Assembly (NCBI RefSeq): GCF_021343995.1
Contig: NZ_JAJTTE010000015.1
Span: 62,001-126,000, forward strand
Source: Pseudonocardia terrae
Lineage (GTDB): Bacteria > Actinomycetota > Actinomycetes > Mycobacteriales > Pseudonocardiaceae
Reading direction: 5' to 3'
Length of the DNA stretch: 64,000 bases
The notes beneath the pieces were generated by a model. The model saw only the letters and a program-made list of their open reading frames with translations, did no database searches and was not told where the DNA came from. The position numbers were made by a program, and so were the translations under genes. This document shows positions 8,863-18,655 of the stretch, piece after piece (the first letter of the stretch is position 1; each line of letters opens with the position of its first letter).

Positions 8863-9540
8863 GCACTCGACGAGGATCTGCAGCGGCCGGGGGTAGACGC
8901 CCAGCGGGTAGAAGGTCGTTGCGAACAGGAACATCGGCAGCACGGCGAGGGTGACCAGGTCGAAGTCCTGCCAGGAGCGCATGAACGAGGTCGCCGCCAT
9001 CCCGACCGCCGCGAACGCGAACGCGACCAGCAGTGCGGCCGGGAGCGCAAGCAGCGCCCAGGGTGACGTGATGAGCCCGGCGACCGCCATGACCGAGAGG
9101 AAGCCGGTGGCGTAGAGCCCGCCGCGCAGCAGCGCCCAGCCGATCTCGCCGAGCGCGATGTCGACCGGGCCGAGCGGGGTGGCCAGCATCGCGTCGTAGA
9201 GCCGGTTGTACTTGAGCTTGAAGAAGACGTTGAACGTCGCGTCGAAGACCGCCCCGTTCATCGCGGACGCGGCCAGGAGCCCCGGGGCGATGTAGGCGGC
9301 GTAGGAGATCGGCCGCCCGTCCGGCCCGGGCAGCTCGCCGACCAGCGAGCCCAGCCCCGACCCCATCGCCAGCAGGTAGAACACCGGCTCGGCGAACCCG
9401 GACACGATCGCCGGCCAGGTGCGGCGCGAGGCGGTCGCGGACCGCAGCAGCAGCATGCGCGAGCGGCCCGCGTAGCTGCCGCCGGGCAGCAGCCGCGCCC
9501 ACCCCGGAGCCGAGCGCGTGGCGGTGTCGGCAGCGGTCAC
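8710..9540 (-). CDS. ABC-2 type exporter permease (second of two)
   Basis: A 276-residue ABC-2 permease with about six membrane segments and the family signature region GVYPRPLQILVECLPLFHAVE near the C-terminus. It starts at a GTG that overlaps the preceding permease stop by 4 bp (GTGA) and is the last gene of the exporter operon. Together with the partner permease and the ATPase it should form a heterodimeric efflux pump in the plasma membrane. Similarity is to the NodJ/DrrB group, and the substrate is unknown. Its 3' end overlaps the convergent membrane protein. Confidence 0.85.
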   Translation of the reverse strand: MTAADTATRSAPGWARLLPGGSYAGRSRMLLLRSATASRRTWPAIVSGFAEPVFYLLAMGSGLGSLVGELPGPDGRPISYAAYIAPGLLAASAMNGAVFDATFNVFFKLKYNRLYDAMLATPLGPVDIALGEIGWALLRGGLYATGFLSVMAVAGLITSPWALLALPAALLVAFAFAAVGMAATSFMRSWQDFDLVTLAVLPMFLFATTFYPLGVYPRPLQILVECLPLFHAVELMRGLTTGAVQIGLLGHLAYFLVMAAVGVVVAARRLEALLLR

Positions 9541-10373
9541 GGCGCGAGCCTCCGGGTGAACAGCCGCACCGACAGCCACACGCCGACGGCGAGCAGCGCG
9601 AGCAGGTAGGTGAGGTTGCCGAGCACCGCCCCGGCCGTGCCGGTGCCCAGTGCGGCGGCACGGGCCAGCTCGGTGCCGTGCCACAGCGGCGAGATCCACG
9701 CCAGCGGCTGCACCCACGCCGGCAGCGCCGCGACCGGGAAGAACGTGCCGGAGAACAAGGTCATGGGCAGCACGACGAACCGGAACAACGCGTTGAACGC
9801 CGCGCCCTCGTCCTCCCGACTCGCCGAGAACGCCATGACCGGCGCCGCCACGGCTGCCCCGGTCAGCACCGCCGCGCCGAGCGAGCCCAGCACCCCGATC
9901 GACGCGGCCCCGCCGAACACCGCGATCAGGACGAGGTAGACCGCGCCGGTGAGCGTCATCTTGGCCGCGACCCAGACGAGGTGGCCGAGGGCGATCTGGG
10001 CGCCGGTGAGCGGGGTGGCCGCCATGCCCAGGTAGACGCGCTGCCACTTGAACCCGGACAGCACGGGGTAGGTCATCTCGAAGGCCGCGCTCTGCACCGT
10101 GGACATCGCCAGCAGCGCCGGGGCGAGCCAGACCAGGTACGGCACGCCGCCGGTGGCCGCCTCGGCCCCGGGGCGGGTCGCGATGAGGCTGCCGAAGCCG
10201 AGGCCGAACGCGAGCAGGAACAGCAGCGGCTGCAGCACCGACGACACCGCGGTGGCGCGCCAGTTGCGCCGGTACCAGCGCCAGAACGACTCGACGACCA
10301 GCAGCACCCCGTGCACCCACCGAGGTGCCGCCGCCGGGGTCGCACGGGCGGGTGCGCGTTCCTCGACCGCCAT
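9537..10373 (-). CDS. ABC-2 type exporter permease (first of two)
   Basis: A 278-residue permease with an N-terminal amphipathic stretch ending WRWYRRNWRA, then six hydrophobic segments. NodJ-like sequences include SAAFEMTYPVLSGFKWQRVY and GTFFPVAALPAWVQPLAW. The ATG shares one base with the ATPase stop (TGATG), so the subunits are translationally coupled. It is a paralogue of the downstream permease and probably its heterodimer partner. Confidence 0.86.
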   Translation of the reverse strand: MAVEERAPARATPAAAPRWVHGVLLVVESFWRWYRRNWRATAVSSVLQPLLFLLAFGLGFGSLIATRPGAEAATGGVPYLVWLAPALLAMSTVQSAAFEMTYPVLSGFKWQRVYLGMAATPLTGAQIALGHLVWVAAKMTLTGAVYLVLIAVFGGAASIGVLGSLGAAVLTGAAVAAPVMAFSASREDEGAAFNALFRFVVLPMTLFSGTFFPVAALPAWVQPLAWISPLWHGTELARAAALGTGTAGAVLGNLTYLLALLAVGVWLSVRLFTRRLAP

Positions 10374-11284
10374 CAGTCCACCAGTGTCCGGCCCGTGAGG
10401 CGGAGGAACACGTCCTCCAGGGTCGAGCGCCGCACCAGCGCGGACAGCGGCCGCAACCCGGCGGAGTGCAGCGCGGCCTGGGAACGCTCCCCGTCGGCGG
10501 TGTAGAGCAGCGCCCGGTCCGGGAGCATCTCGACCCGCTCGGCGTGCCGCTCCAGGTCCGCCGCCCCGGGCCGGTCCGCCGGGGCGAACCGCAGCTCCAG
10601 CACCTCCCGCGTCGACCATCGCTCGATGAGCTCGGCGGGCGACCCCTCGGCCACGATCACCCCGCCGTCCATCACGACGAGCCGGTCGCACAGCTGCTCG
10701 GCCTCGTCCATGTAGTGCGTGGTGATGATCTGGGTGACGCCCTCGCGCTTGAGCTGGTACAGCCGCTCCCACAGCAGGTGCCGGGCCTGCGGGTCCAGGC
10801 CCGTGGTCGGCTCGTCGAGCAGGAGGAGGTCGGGGTCGTTGACCAGGGAGCGGGCGATCGTGAGCCGGCGCTTCATGCCGCCGGACAGCGGTTCCACCCG
10901 GTCCTCGGCCCGCTCGGTGAGCCGGGCGAACTCCAGCAGCTCCGCCGCCTTGGCCCGCACGTGCCGGCGCGGCAGCCCGAAATAGCGGCCGTAGATCTCG
11001 AGGTTCTCCCGGACCGACAGCTCGGTGTCGAGGTTGTCCAGCTGCGGGACGACGCCGAGCCGGGCCCGGATCCGTGGCCCGTCCCGGTCCGGGTCCATCC
11101 CCAGGACCTGCAGCGATCCCGACGTTCGGGGCGAGACGCAGGCGATCATCCGCATGGTCGAGGACTTGCCCGCCCCGTTGGGCCCCAGGAAGCCGAAGAC
11201 CTCGCCCTGGGCAACGTCCACGTCGATCCCGCGGACGGCCTCGAACGCGCCGAAGCGCTTGCGCAGGTCCCGCGCCTGGACCAT
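10373..11284 (-). CDS. ABC-2 exporter ATP-binding protein (NodI/DrrA-like)
   Basis: A 303-residue ATPase. Walker A is GPNGAGKS, the Q-loop is GVVPQLDNLD, the signature is LSGGMKRR, Walker B is LLLLDEPTTGLDP, and the switch His lies in TTHYMDEAE. The phrase RENLEIYGRYFGL is characteristic of the NodI/DrrA family. The C-terminal 90 residues form the DrrA-type extension ending LEDVFLRLTG. I chose the ATG at 11284 because a GGGGGA site precedes it; the frame stays open upstream toward the neighbouring GNAT gene. The substrate may be a lipid, polyketide or drug. No export cargo gene is adjacent. Confidence 0.9.
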   Translation of the reverse strand: MVQARDLRKRFGAFEAVRGIDVDVAQGEVFGFLGPNGAGKSSTMRMIACVSPRTSGSLQVLGMDPDRDGPRIRARLGVVPQLDNLDTELSVRENLEIYGRYFGLPRRHVRAKAAELLEFARLTERAEDRVEPLSGGMKRRLTIARSLVNDPDLLLLDEPTTGLDPQARHLLWERLYQLKREGVTQIITTHYMDEAEQLCDRLVVMDGGVIVAEGSPAELIERWSTREVLELRFAPADRPGAADLERHAERVEMLPDRALLYTADGERSQAALHSAGLRPLSALVRRSTLEDVFLRLTGRTLVD

Positions 11285-11306
11285 TCCGTCCCCCACGTCC
11301 GGAACG

Positions 11307-11867
11307 CTAACGGGCCGGACCGACACTTTCTCGTCGATTCCGGGGACCCGGCCCGATCTCGAGCTGGAACCAGTGCTCGTCGCGGACGTCGTCCGCGCCG
11401 AGCCGCAGGGCGCGCGGGAAGCGGCCCACCTCGGTCCAGCCCTGGCCGGTGTAGAAGCCGGGGAGCCCGGTGCCGCCCCGGGCCGACAGCAGCAGCTGCC
11501 CGAACCCGAGCTCCCGCGCCCGGCCCACGGCGGCGGCCAGCAGCCGTCCGCCGAGCCCCTGCCGCTGCCGGTCCGGGTGGATCATCAGCCGCAGCACGGT
11601 CGCCCGGTGCGCGACGACGGGACCCGCGCCGGGCTGCAGGAAGGCCGTGCCGACCAGCGCAGCCCCGTCCCGCAGGGCGAGCATGTGCAGCCGCCCGGCA
11701 CGGACCTCGGCGAGCGTCGCCCCGGCGAGGTCGCGGATCTCGCCCTCCGGCGCGTCCGGCGGGAAACCGACGGCCCCGCCCGCGCGGGTCACCCCGACCC
11801 AGAGGTCGGCGAAGGCCGCCTCCAGGCCGGTGGGATCGAGGACGGGGGCGAGCCCGCCCACCGTCAC
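11307..11867 (-). CDS. GNAT family N-acetyltransferase
   Basis: A 186-residue acetyltransferase. The acetyl-CoA binding motif is [18 protein letters not shown], preceded by [10 protein letters not shown], and [17 protein letters not shown] is the C-terminal substrate-side motif. The GTG start overlaps the ndk stop by 4 bp (GTGA), placing it as the last gene of the valS-folC-ndk operon. The acceptor is unknown. Confidence 0.85.
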   Translation of the reverse strand: MTVGGLAPVLDPTGLEAAFADLWVGVTRAGGAVGFPPDAPEGEIRDLAGATLAEVRAGRLHMLALRDGAALVGTAFLQPGAGPVVAHRATVLRLMIHPDRQRQGLGGRLLAAAVGRARELGFGQLLLSARGGTGLPGFYTGQGWTEVGRFPRALRLGADDVRDEHWFQLEIGPGPRNRRESVGPAR

Positions 11868-12274
11868 AGGTTCGGGAACCAGAGCTTGATCTCGCGCTCC
11901 GCGGACTCGGGCGAGTCCGAGCCGTGCACCAGGTTCGACTGGGTCTCCAGGCCGAAGTCGCCGCGGATGCTGCCCGGGGTGGCCTTCTCCACGGGGTCGG
12001 TGCCGCCGGCGATCTGCCGCCACGCCGCGATCGCGCGCGGGCCCTCGGCCACGGCCGCGACCAGGGGGCCGGAGGTGATGAACTCGAGCAGCGACTCGAA
12101 GAAGGGCTTGCCGTCGTGCTCGGCGTAGTGCTGGCTCGCCAGCTCGCGGTCGACGGTGCGCATCTCCAGCGCCACCAGTGTGAGGCCCTTGCGCTCGATG
12201 CGCGCCAGGCACTCGCCGATCAGGTTCCGGGCGACGCCGTCGGGCTTCACGAGGACCAGGGTGCGTTCAGTCAC
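11864..12274 (-). CDS. ndk: Nucleoside diphosphate kinase
   Basis: A 136-residue enzyme, normal length, that transfers the gamma phosphate from ATP to NDPs through a phospho-histidine. The active-site His117 lies in NLVHGSDS. The N-terminal [13 protein letters not shown] and the Kpn-loop region [10 protein letters not shown] are conserved. It follows the DUF4233 gene after 45 bp in the same order as in M. tuberculosis (Rv2445c-Rv2448c). Confidence 0.97.
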   Translation of the reverse strand: MTERTLVLVKPDGVARNLIGECLARIERKGLTLVALEMRTVDRELASQHYAEHDGKPFFESLLEFITSGPLVAAVAEGPRAIAAWRQIAGGTDPVEKATPGSIRGDFGLETQSNLVHGSDSPESAEREIKLWFPNL

Positions 12275-12319
12275 GCGCCGGAGCGTAGCGACGCCACGCG
12301 ACGGGTCCTCACCGGGCCG

Positions 12320-12712
12320 CTACTGCTGCTGGGACGGCAGCTCGCCGCGGGCCATCCGACGGGCGACCTCCCGGCGCATCCACAGCACCGTGCCCCACAC
12401 CAGGACGAAGAGCAGCCCGATCGCCAACAGGGAGAAGTGGAAGACCCCGGTGGCCAGCAGCCCGGCCTGCAGGACCAGCGCGAACCCCAGCCCCCAGGGC
12501 CGGCGCTGCAGCCCCGACGCGACGATCATCAGCACCCCGAGCACCAGCACGACGGTGATCGCGACCGGGTTGAGCGCACCCTGGGTGAACTTCGCGACGA
12601 CGAGCACCCCGAGCAGCACCACGATCGCCTCGAGCACCAGCAGCCCCGCGCACACGCCGCGGAAGCCCTTCATCGGGTCCGTGGCGGGCGGTCGCACCGG
12701 CTCCGTGCTCAC
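12320..12712 (-). CDS. DUF4233 domain membrane protein
   Basis: A 130-residue protein with four hydrophobic segments (near VCAGLLVLEAIVVLLGVL, AITVVLVLGVLMIVAS, GLGFALVLQAGLLATG and LLAIGLLFVLVWGTVLW) and a basic C-terminal tail. Its position between folC and ndk is the conserved actinobacterial location of DUF4233 (Rv2446c). No biochemical function is known. Association with FolC is only by gene order. Confidence 0.88.
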   Translation of the reverse strand: MSTEPVRPPATDPMKGFRGVCAGLLVLEAIVVLLGVLVVAKFTQGALNPVAITVVLVLGVLMIVASGLQRRPWGLGFALVLQAGLLATGVFHFSLLAIGLLFVLVWGTVLWMRREVARRMARGELPSQQQ

Positions 12713-12782
12713 GCCTGCACCCCGCTCCCGGTCCCGCAGGGGGTCGCCGCGCCCACGCCGGCCCGGCCCCTGGTCACCGTGC

Positions 12783-14267
12783 TCACGCCGGCTCCTTCCC
12801 GAAGATCGACCGGGTCTCGCCCGCGGTCACCACCGAGCCGGTGACGATCACCCCGACGCCCGAGTCCCCGGCCTCCTCGGCCAGCTCGACGCCCTGGTCG
12901 ATCGCCGCCGCCAGCTGTGGCTCGACGCTCACCCGGTCCCGCCCGAACACCTCGACGGCGAGCGCCGCCAGCTCGTCCGGGTCCATCGCGCGCGGCGACG
13001 AGTTCCTGGTCACCACGACCTCGTGCACCGCGGGTTCGAGTGCCTCCAGCAGGCCCTTCGCGTCCTTGTCCCGCATCACGCCGATCACCGCGACCAGCCG
13101 CGTGAACCGGAACTCCGACATCAGGGCGGCGGCCAGCGCGCGGGCGCCGTGCGGGTTGTGCGCGGCGTCGATCAGCACCGTCGGCCGTCCCGGCCCGCCC
13201 TGCATCGGCTCCAGTCGCCCGGGCGAGGTGACCGACGCGAAGGCCGCCCGCACCGCGTCGGGATCCAGCGGCTGCTGCGGCCCGGCCCCGACGAGGGCCT
13301 CCGCCGCGGCCAGCGCGATCGCCGCGTTCGACGCCTGGTGCTCGCCGTGCAGCGGCAGGAAGATGTCGTCGTACCGGCCCGACAGTCCCTGCAGCTCGAG
13401 CCGCTGCCCGCCCACGGCCAGCTCCCGCTCGCGCACGCCGAACTCCGCGCCCTCGCGGGCCACCTGGGCGTCGACCTCGGCGCAGCGCTCGATCAGCACC
13501 TCCGCCACGCCCTTGTCCTGTGCGGCGAGCACCGCGACGGAGCCGGGTTTGATGATCCCGGCCTTCTCCCGCGCGATCCCGAGCAGGTCCGTGCCGAGGT
13601 ACTCGGCATGGTCGAGCCCGACCGGGGTGATCACGGCGACCCGGGCGTCGACGACGTTGGTCGCGTCCCAGCGCCCGCCCAGCCCGACCTCGACGATCCC
13701 GGCCTCGACGGGCGCGTCGGCGAACGCCGAGTACGCCATGGCCGTGAGCACCTCGAACTTGCTGAGCCTGATCTCGTTCTTCGCGTCGAGCAGGTCCACG
13801 AACGGCTCGACGTCCCGGTAGGCCTGCACGTACCGCTCGGGCGAGACCGGCCGGTCGTCCAGGTTGATCCGCTCCGTGGCCCGCTGCAGGTGCGGGCTGG
13901 TGTAGCGGCCCGTGCGCAGCCCGATCTCGGAGAGGATCGCGTCGACCATCCGGGCCGTCGACGTCTTGCCGTTCGTGCCGGTCAGGTGCACGACCGGGTA
14001 GCCGTTCTGCGGGTCTCCGAGGACCTCGACGAGCGCGCGGATCCGGTCCAGCGACGGCTCCATGACCGTCTCCGGCCAGCGCCGGTCCAGCTCGGCCTCG
14101 ACGGCGAGGAACTCGGCGTACCCCGCCGCCGTGGACTGCGCGGGCACGACGTCCGGGGTGTCGGACCCGCGGATCTGGTCCAGGACGTGGGAGATCACCG
14201 CGTCCTGGGTCTGCTCCTCGGGGGCGCGGACCTCGCCCTCGCCCTCCGGGGGCTCCGGATCCGTCAC
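12783..14267 (-). CDS. folC: Bifunctional dihydrofolate/folylpolyglutamate synthase
   Basis: A 494-residue Mur-ligase-family enzyme adding glutamate to folates. The P-loop is HLTGTNGKTSTAR, the omega loop contains SPHLQRATERI, and the central domain has VGLGGRWDATN and EKAGIIKPG. The C-terminal domain contains LIDAAHNPHGA. The GTG at 14267 gives a roughly 60-residue N-terminal extension rich in Glu/Pro before the conserved LDRRWPE region, common in actinobacteria. It lies 40 bp downstream of valS and is probably cotranscribed. Confidence 0.95.
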   Translation of the reverse strand: MTDPEPPEGEGEVRAPEEQTQDAVISHVLDQIRGSDTPDVVPAQSTAAGYAEFLAVEAELDRRWPETVMEPSLDRIRALVEVLGDPQNGYPVVHLTGTNGKTSTARMVDAILSEIGLRTGRYTSPHLQRATERINLDDRPVSPERYVQAYRDVEPFVDLLDAKNEIRLSKFEVLTAMAYSAFADAPVEAGIVEVGLGGRWDATNVVDARVAVITPVGLDHAEYLGTDLLGIAREKAGIIKPGSVAVLAAQDKGVAEVLIERCAEVDAQVAREGAEFGVRERELAVGGQRLELQGLSGRYDDIFLPLHGEHQASNAAIALAAAEALVGAGPQQPLDPDAVRAAFASVTSPGRLEPMQGGPGRPTVLIDAAHNPHGARALAAALMSEFRFTRLVAVIGVMRDKDAKGLLEALEPAVHEVVVTRNSSPRAMDPDELAALAVEVFGRDRVSVEPQLAAAIDQGVELAEEAGDSGVGVIVTGSVVTAGETRSIFGKEPA

Positions 14268-14307
14268 CGCTCCGCGCCCCTCGCGCGCCGGGCCGGGCTC
14301 ACGAGGA

Positions 14308-17004
14308 TCATGAGGCCGGCAGCCCCTCGAGCCGGGCCGTGACCCGCTCGATCTCGGCGACGGCGGCCTCCCGCCGGGCCCGGATCCCGTCGACGACCGC
14401 GGCCGGGGCCTTCTCGGTGAACTTGGGGTTCCCGAGCTTCTTCTCGGCCTGCTCCAGCTCCTTCTGCGCGGCCGCGAGGTCACGCCCCAGCCGGGCGCGC
14501 TCGGCGGCGACGTCGATCGCCCCCGAGGTGTCCAGCTCGACGTGGACGGTCGCACCCGCCGACGCACTTCCTCCCGCGGTCGCACCCGCCGACGCACTTC
14601 CTCCCGCGGAGGCGCCGTCGACAGAGCCGAGCGCGACCTCGACCGTGGCGGTCGGCGCGAAGTCCGCGCCGGTCGGGTCGAGGCGGGTCAGGAAGCGGAC
14701 GGCCTTCTCGTGCCCGGCCAGGCCCGCCGCCTCCAGCCCGACCAGTGCCGCCGCGACCGACCTGCGGTCCGGCAGGCCCTGCTCGGTGCGGAACCGGCGG
14801 ACCTCGGTGATCAGCTTCTGCAGCGCCTCGACCCGCGCGACGGCCGCCGCGTCGACCGGGAGCCCGGTGTCCGCACCCGGCCACGTGGCCGTGACGACCG
14901 TCTCGCCGCCCGTCAGGGCGGTCCACAGCGCCTCGGTGACGAACGGGACGATCGGGTGCAGGATCCGCAGCAGCGCGTCCAGGACGTGGCCCAGGACGGC
15001 CCTGGTGCCCTCCGCGGTGGCCGGGTCGTCGAACTGCGGCTTGGCCAGCTCGAGGTACCAGTCGCAGAGCTCGTCCCAGGTGAAGTGGTAGAGCCCCTCG
15101 GTGGCCTTGGCGAACTGGAAGTCCTCCAGCAGCGCGTCCGTCTGCTCCCGGACCTCGCGCAGCCGGCCGAGGATCCAGCGGTCCGCGTCGGTGGGCTCCT
15201 GGGGCAGGGGCAGCGCCGGGTCGGCGCCGTTGGCCAGCGCGAACCGGACGGCGTTCCACAGCTTGGTGGTGAAGTTTCGCGAGCCCGCGACCCACTCCGT
15301 GGACAACGACATGTCCGTGCCCGGGTTGGACCCGCGGGCGATGGTGAACCGCAGCGCGTCGGCCCCGTAGGCGTCGATCAGCTCGAGCGGGTCGATGACG
15401 TTGCCCTTGGACTTCGACATCTTGCGGCCGTGCTCGTCCCGGATGAGGCCGTGCAGGTAGACGTGCTCGAACGGCGAGCGGCCCATGGCGTAGGTGCCGA
15501 ACATCATCATCCGGACGACCCAGAAGAACAGGATGTCGTAGCCGGTGACCAGGACGGAGTTCGGATAGTACCGCTCCAGGTCCGGGGTCTCCTCCGGCCA
15601 GCCGAGCGTGGAGAACGGCCACAGCCCCGAGGAGAACCAGGTGTCGAGGACGTCCTCGTCCTGGCGCCAGCCCTCGCCGGTCGGCGGCTCCTCGTCCGGC
15701 CCGACGCAGACCGTCTCGCCGTCGGGGCCGTACCAGACCGGGATGCGGTGGCCCCACCACAGCTGCCGGGAGATGCACCAGTCGTGCATGTTGTCGACCC
15801 AGTCGAAGAACCGGGAGGCCATCTCCGGCGGGTGGATCGAGGTCTCGCCCGAGCGGACCGCGTCCCCGGAGGCCTTGGCCAGCGACTCGACCTTGACCCA
15901 CCACTGCAGCGACAGCCGCGGCTCGATCGGGACGCCGGTGCGCGAGTCGTGCCCGACGGAGTGGGTGTACGGCCGCTTCTCGGCGACGATCCGGCCCTCG
16001 GCGCGCAGCTGCTCGCGGATGGCCTCGCGTGCGGCGAACCGGTCCATGCCGTCGAACTCCGTGCCCGAGTTCGCGATGACCCCGGACTCGTCCATGATCG
16101 TCGGCATCGGCAGGTCGTGCCGGCGGCCCATCTCGAAGTCGTTCGGGTCGTGCGCCGGGGTGATCTTCAGCGCGCCGGTGCCGAACTCGGGGTCGACGTA
16201 CGGGTCGGCGATGACCGGGACGTCCCGCCCGGTGATGGGCATGCGGACGGTGCGCCCGACGAGGTGGGCGTAGCGCTCGTCCTCCGGGTGGACCGCGACG
16301 GCGGTGTCGCCCAGCATCGTCTCGACGCGGGTGGTGGCGACGACGACCGAGTCCTCGCCCTCGCCGTACCGGATGGAGACGAGCTCGCCCTCGACCTCCT
16401 TGTGGTCGACCTCGATGTCCGAGATGGCGCTCTGCAGGGCGGGCGACCAGTTGACCAGGCGCTCCGCCCGGTAGATCAGCCCCTCGTCGAACATCTTCTT
16501 GAAGACGGCCCGGACGGCGCGGGAGAGGCCCTCGTCGAGCGTGAACCGCTCGCGGGTCCAGTCGACCCCGTCCCCCAGCCGCTTCATCTGGCCGAGGATC
16601 GCGCCGCCGGACTCGGCCTTCCACTCCCAGACGCGGCGGACGAACTCCTCGCGGCCGAGCTCGCGGCGCGTCGGCTCGCCGGCCTCGGCCAGCCGGCGCT
16701 CGACGACGCTCTGGGTGGCGATGCCCGCGTGGTCCATGCCCGGCAGCCACAGCGCGTCGTACCCCTGCATGCGGCGGCGCCGGGTCAGGACGTCGATCAG
16801 CGTGTGGTCCATGGCGTGCCCGAGGTGCAGGCTGCCCGTCACGTTCGGTGGCGGGATGACGATGCAGTACGGCGGCTTGCCCGACGCCGGGTCCGCCTCG
16901 AAGTAGCCGCGGTCGACCCACCGCTGGTACAGGACACCCTCTACCTCCGCCGGGTTCCACTTCGGCGGGAGGGGTGCGGTGCGCGCTGGGAGGGTCTCGG
17001 TCAC
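14308..17004 (-). CDS. valS: Valyl-tRNA synthetase
   Basis: An 898-residue class Ia synthetase. The HIGH-equivalent motif is HLGHAM after PPNVTGS, and the second signature is KMSKSKGN. The editing domain has [16 protein letters not shown]. The C-terminus is the expected coiled-coil tRNA arm ([20 protein letters not shown]). Just before that arm lies an Ala/Gly/Ser linker made by a 30-bp duplication. The GTG at 17004 precedes TETLPART; a further 10 codons upstream are open but not typical of the family. It heads the valS-folC-DUF4233-ndk-GNAT gene string. Confidence 0.97.
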   Translation of the reverse strand: MTETLPARTAPLPPKWNPAEVEGVLYQRWVDRGYFEADPASGKPPYCIVIPPPNVTGSLHLGHAMDHTLIDVLTRRRRMQGYDALWLPGMDHAGIATQSVVERRLAEAGEPTRRELGREEFVRRVWEWKAESGGAILGQMKRLGDGVDWTRERFTLDEGLSRAVRAVFKKMFDEGLIYRAERLVNWSPALQSAISDIEVDHKEVEGELVSIRYGEGEDSVVVATTRVETMLGDTAVAVHPEDERYAHLVGRTVRMPITGRDVPVIADPYVDPEFGTGALKITPAHDPNDFEMGRRHDLPMPTIMDESGVIANSGTEFDGMDRFAAREAIREQLRAEGRIVAEKRPYTHSVGHDSRTGVPIEPRLSLQWWVKVESLAKASGDAVRSGETSIHPPEMASRFFDWVDNMHDWCISRQLWWGHRIPVWYGPDGETVCVGPDEEPPTGEGWRQDEDVLDTWFSSGLWPFSTLGWPEETPDLERYYPNSVLVTGYDILFFWVVRMMMFGTYAMGRSPFEHVYLHGLIRDEHGRKMSKSKGNVIDPLELIDAYGADALRFTIARGSNPGTDMSLSTEWVAGSRNFTTKLWNAVRFALANGADPALPLPQEPTDADRWILGRLREVREQTDALLEDFQFAKATEGLYHFTWDELCDWYLELAKPQFDDPATAEGTRAVLGHVLDALLRILHPIVPFVTEALWTALTGGETVVTATWPGADTGLPVDAAAVARVEALQKLITEVRRFRTEQGLPDRRSVAAALVGLEAAGLAGHEKAVRFLTRLDPTGADFAPTATVEVALGSVDGASAGGSASAGATAGGSASAGATVHVELDTSGAIDVAAERARLGRDLAAAQKELEQAEKKLGNPKFTEKAPAAVVDGIRARREAAVAEIERVTARLEGLPAS
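14551..14610. repeat. 30-bp in-frame tandem duplication inside valS
   Basis: Two consecutive 30-bp units (14551-14580 and 14581-14610) differ only at the last base. They encode two copies of a ten-residue Gly/Ala/Ser/Thr block ([10 protein letters not shown] type) in the linker before the C-terminal coiled coil. The duplication keeps the frame and adds flexible residues only. Confidence 0.95.
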
Positions 17005-17059
17005 GCCGTCGAGTCTACGAGCCCGGTACGACACGTTTCCGCGGGTGGGTGGCGCCCGG

Positions 17060-17761
17060 TCACCGGCCTCGCACGGGCAGGAACACGACGTGCAGGTGGT
17101 CGAAGCCGAGCACCGGGGCGAGGCGGCGGGCGCGCACCAGGCCGGGGTCGAGCGCGCGCACCGCCCCGCTGGTGGGCTCGTAGACCCGCCAGGTCCCGTC
17201 GTCGGCGATCCGCAGGGCGAGGCAGTAGTGCCGGGGCACCAGCGACCCCACGAGCAGCGGGACCGGCCGCCGCGCGGCGAGGGCGGCCTCGACCTCCCGG
17301 ATCGCGGTGTGGGTGTCCGCCGGCGAGGCGTCGTCGACGAACCGGATGCGGTAGCGGCCGGCCGCGGGGGCGTGGGTGTGCAGCCAGCGCAGGAAGCCCC
17401 AGGGGGTGGTGCCGAGCGCCCGCGGCCAGAAGCGGTTGGTGGCGGCGTGGATCTCGTGCTGGCGCGCGTCGTAACGGGCGGCGAACCCGCGGACGATCCC
17501 GCCCCCGTCGGTCTCGCGCAGTTCCAGCCGCTCCACCTCGGCGGGGTCCGCCCAGGTGGCGAGCGCGAGGAGCACCGCGCTGCCGCAGGTGGTGCCGTCG
17601 ACCTGGTCGAGCCGCGCGCCCCCGTGCCGCTGCTCCCCCAGCGCCTCGCCGATGAGCGGCCTGCGTTCGCCGGACAGGACCTTCACGGCCGCCACCGGCA
17701 CCGGCACGGGGCGGGAGACCAGCCGTTGGGCCGCCCGCCCGATCGCCGACACCGTCCGCAC
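17060..17761 (-). CDS. Conserved hypothetical, candidate papain-like/C39-like cysteine peptidase fold
   Basis: A 233-residue soluble protein that I cannot assign to a named family. Three motifs are arranged as in papain-like or transglutaminase-like folds: [10 protein letters not shown] near residue 56 (Cys), VPRHYCLAL near 187 (His), and VYEPTSG near 203 (possible Asn/Asp position, here Glu-Pro). The N-terminal helix [14 protein letters not shown] is basic. The gene is divergent from the downstream PPOX gene and separated from valS by 55 bp. Enzyme activity is only inferred from the spacing of these motifs. Confidence 0.65.
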   Translation of the reverse strand: MRTVSAIGRAAQRLVSRPVPVPVAAVKVLSGERRPLIGEALGEQRHGGARLDQVDGTTCGSAVLLALATWADPAEVERLELRETDGGGIVRGFAARYDARQHEIHAATNRFWPRALGTTPWGFLRWLHTHAPAAGRYRIRFVDDASPADTHTAIREVEAALAARRPVPLLVGSLVPRHYCLALRIADDGTWRVYEPTSGAVRALDPGLVRARRLAPVLGFDHLHVVFLPVRGR

Positions 17762-17846
17762 GCGGTCACGGTAGCGGGGGCCATCCGCAGCGACGAGTGG
17801 ACGGGCCGGGCCTGCCCCGCGCCGGTTCCCGATCTACGTTGGCGCC

Positions 17847-18272
17847 ATGAGCACGGAGCTGACCCCGGAGATCGTCGAGTTCCTCAACCACGGCACCCGC
17901 ACCGGGATGCTGGCCTGGACGGCGACGGACGGCCGCCCCCTGGCCGCCCCGGTGTGGTTCCTGGTCGAGGACGGCACGCTGATCTTCAACACCGGCAGGG
18001 ACACGGCGAAGGGCCGGGCGCTCGCGCGCGATCCGCGGGTCGCGCTGGCGGTCGACCTGCCGGCGCCGCCGTACGCGTTCGTGCAGGTCCAAGGCCTGGC
18101 CGAGACGAGCGAGGACCCCGTCGAGCTGCTCCGGACCGCCACCGCGCTTGGCCGGCGCTACATGGGCGCCGACCGGGCGGAGGAGTTCGGGAAGCGCAAC
18201 GGGGTCCCCGGGGAGCTGCTGGTCCGGGTGCGCCCGACCAAGGTCGTGGCGCACCTGGACGTGTCGGGCTGA
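17847..18272 (+). CDS. PPOX class F420-dependent oxidoreductase-like protein
   Basis: A 141-residue split-barrel flavin/F420-binding protein. The pattern GMLAWTATDGRPLAAPVWFLVEDG, followed by NTGRDTAKGRALARDPRVAL, matches the TIGR03618-type PPOX family, which binds F420 or FMN/haem in actinobacteria. It stands alone and converges on the DUF6457-like gene with a 4-bp gap. Substrate unknown. Confidence 0.85.
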   Translation: MSTELTPEIVEFLNHGTRTGMLAWTATDGRPLAAPVWFLVEDGTLIFNTGRDTAKGRALARDPRVALAVDLPAPPYAFVQVQGLAETSEDPVELLRTATALGRRYMGADRAEEFGKRNGVPGELLVRVRPTKVVAHLDVSG

Positions 18273-18276
18273 GCTC

Positions 18277-18585
18277 TCAGCCCCGGTTGTCGGGATCGTT
18301 CGACGGGACGCCGCGCTCGGCGTCGGCGTCCCAGCCCTCGGCGAGGGCGGAGATCTTCTGCGCGTAGTCCGCGGCGGCGACCTGCGGCTCCTCCGCCCGT
18401 CCCGCGGCCACGCCGATCAGGAAGGCGGTCACCGGCGCGGCCGGCCGGCTCACGCCGTGCGCGACGTCCGACGTCAGGTCGAGCACCGCGTTCACGCTCT
18501 TCTCGCTGTCCACCTGGCCCTCGAGCCCCAGCTCGCGGGTCACGGCGGTGATCCACTCCGACATGGCCTTCGCGTCGTCACTCAC
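18277..18585 (-). CDS. DUF6457-like small protein
   Basis: A 102-residue acidic helical protein (ITAVTRELGLEG, VLDLTSDVAHGVSRPAAPVT, FLIGVAAGR). This pattern resembles the DUF6457 family, which often accompanies or is fused to molybdenum-cofactor guanylyltransferases. No such enzyme is present here. It lies on the same strand just downstream of the OFA-type transporter genes, so it may belong to that unit. Family assignment is from memory and moderate. Confidence 0.6.
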   Translation of the reverse strand: MSDDAKAMSEWITAVTRELGLEGQVDSEKSVNAVLDLTSDVAHGVSRPAAPVTAFLIGVAAGRAEEPQVAAADYAQKISALAEGWDADAERGVPSNDPDNRG

Positions 18586-18655
18586 GCCGGGAAGGTACCC
18601 CGGAGCACGGGGGGCGAACCCCGGCCGAAGTGCCCGCGGACCGGCCGCGGGACGC

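Noticed and set aside
13024..13050. A tRNA-like GGTTCGAGT fragment
   Set aside because: It lies inside folC, and no matching acceptor or anticodon arms are present.
14542..17655. A 1037-codon plus-strand open frame opposite valS
   Set aside because: valS is certain; the opposite strand frame is a GC artefact.
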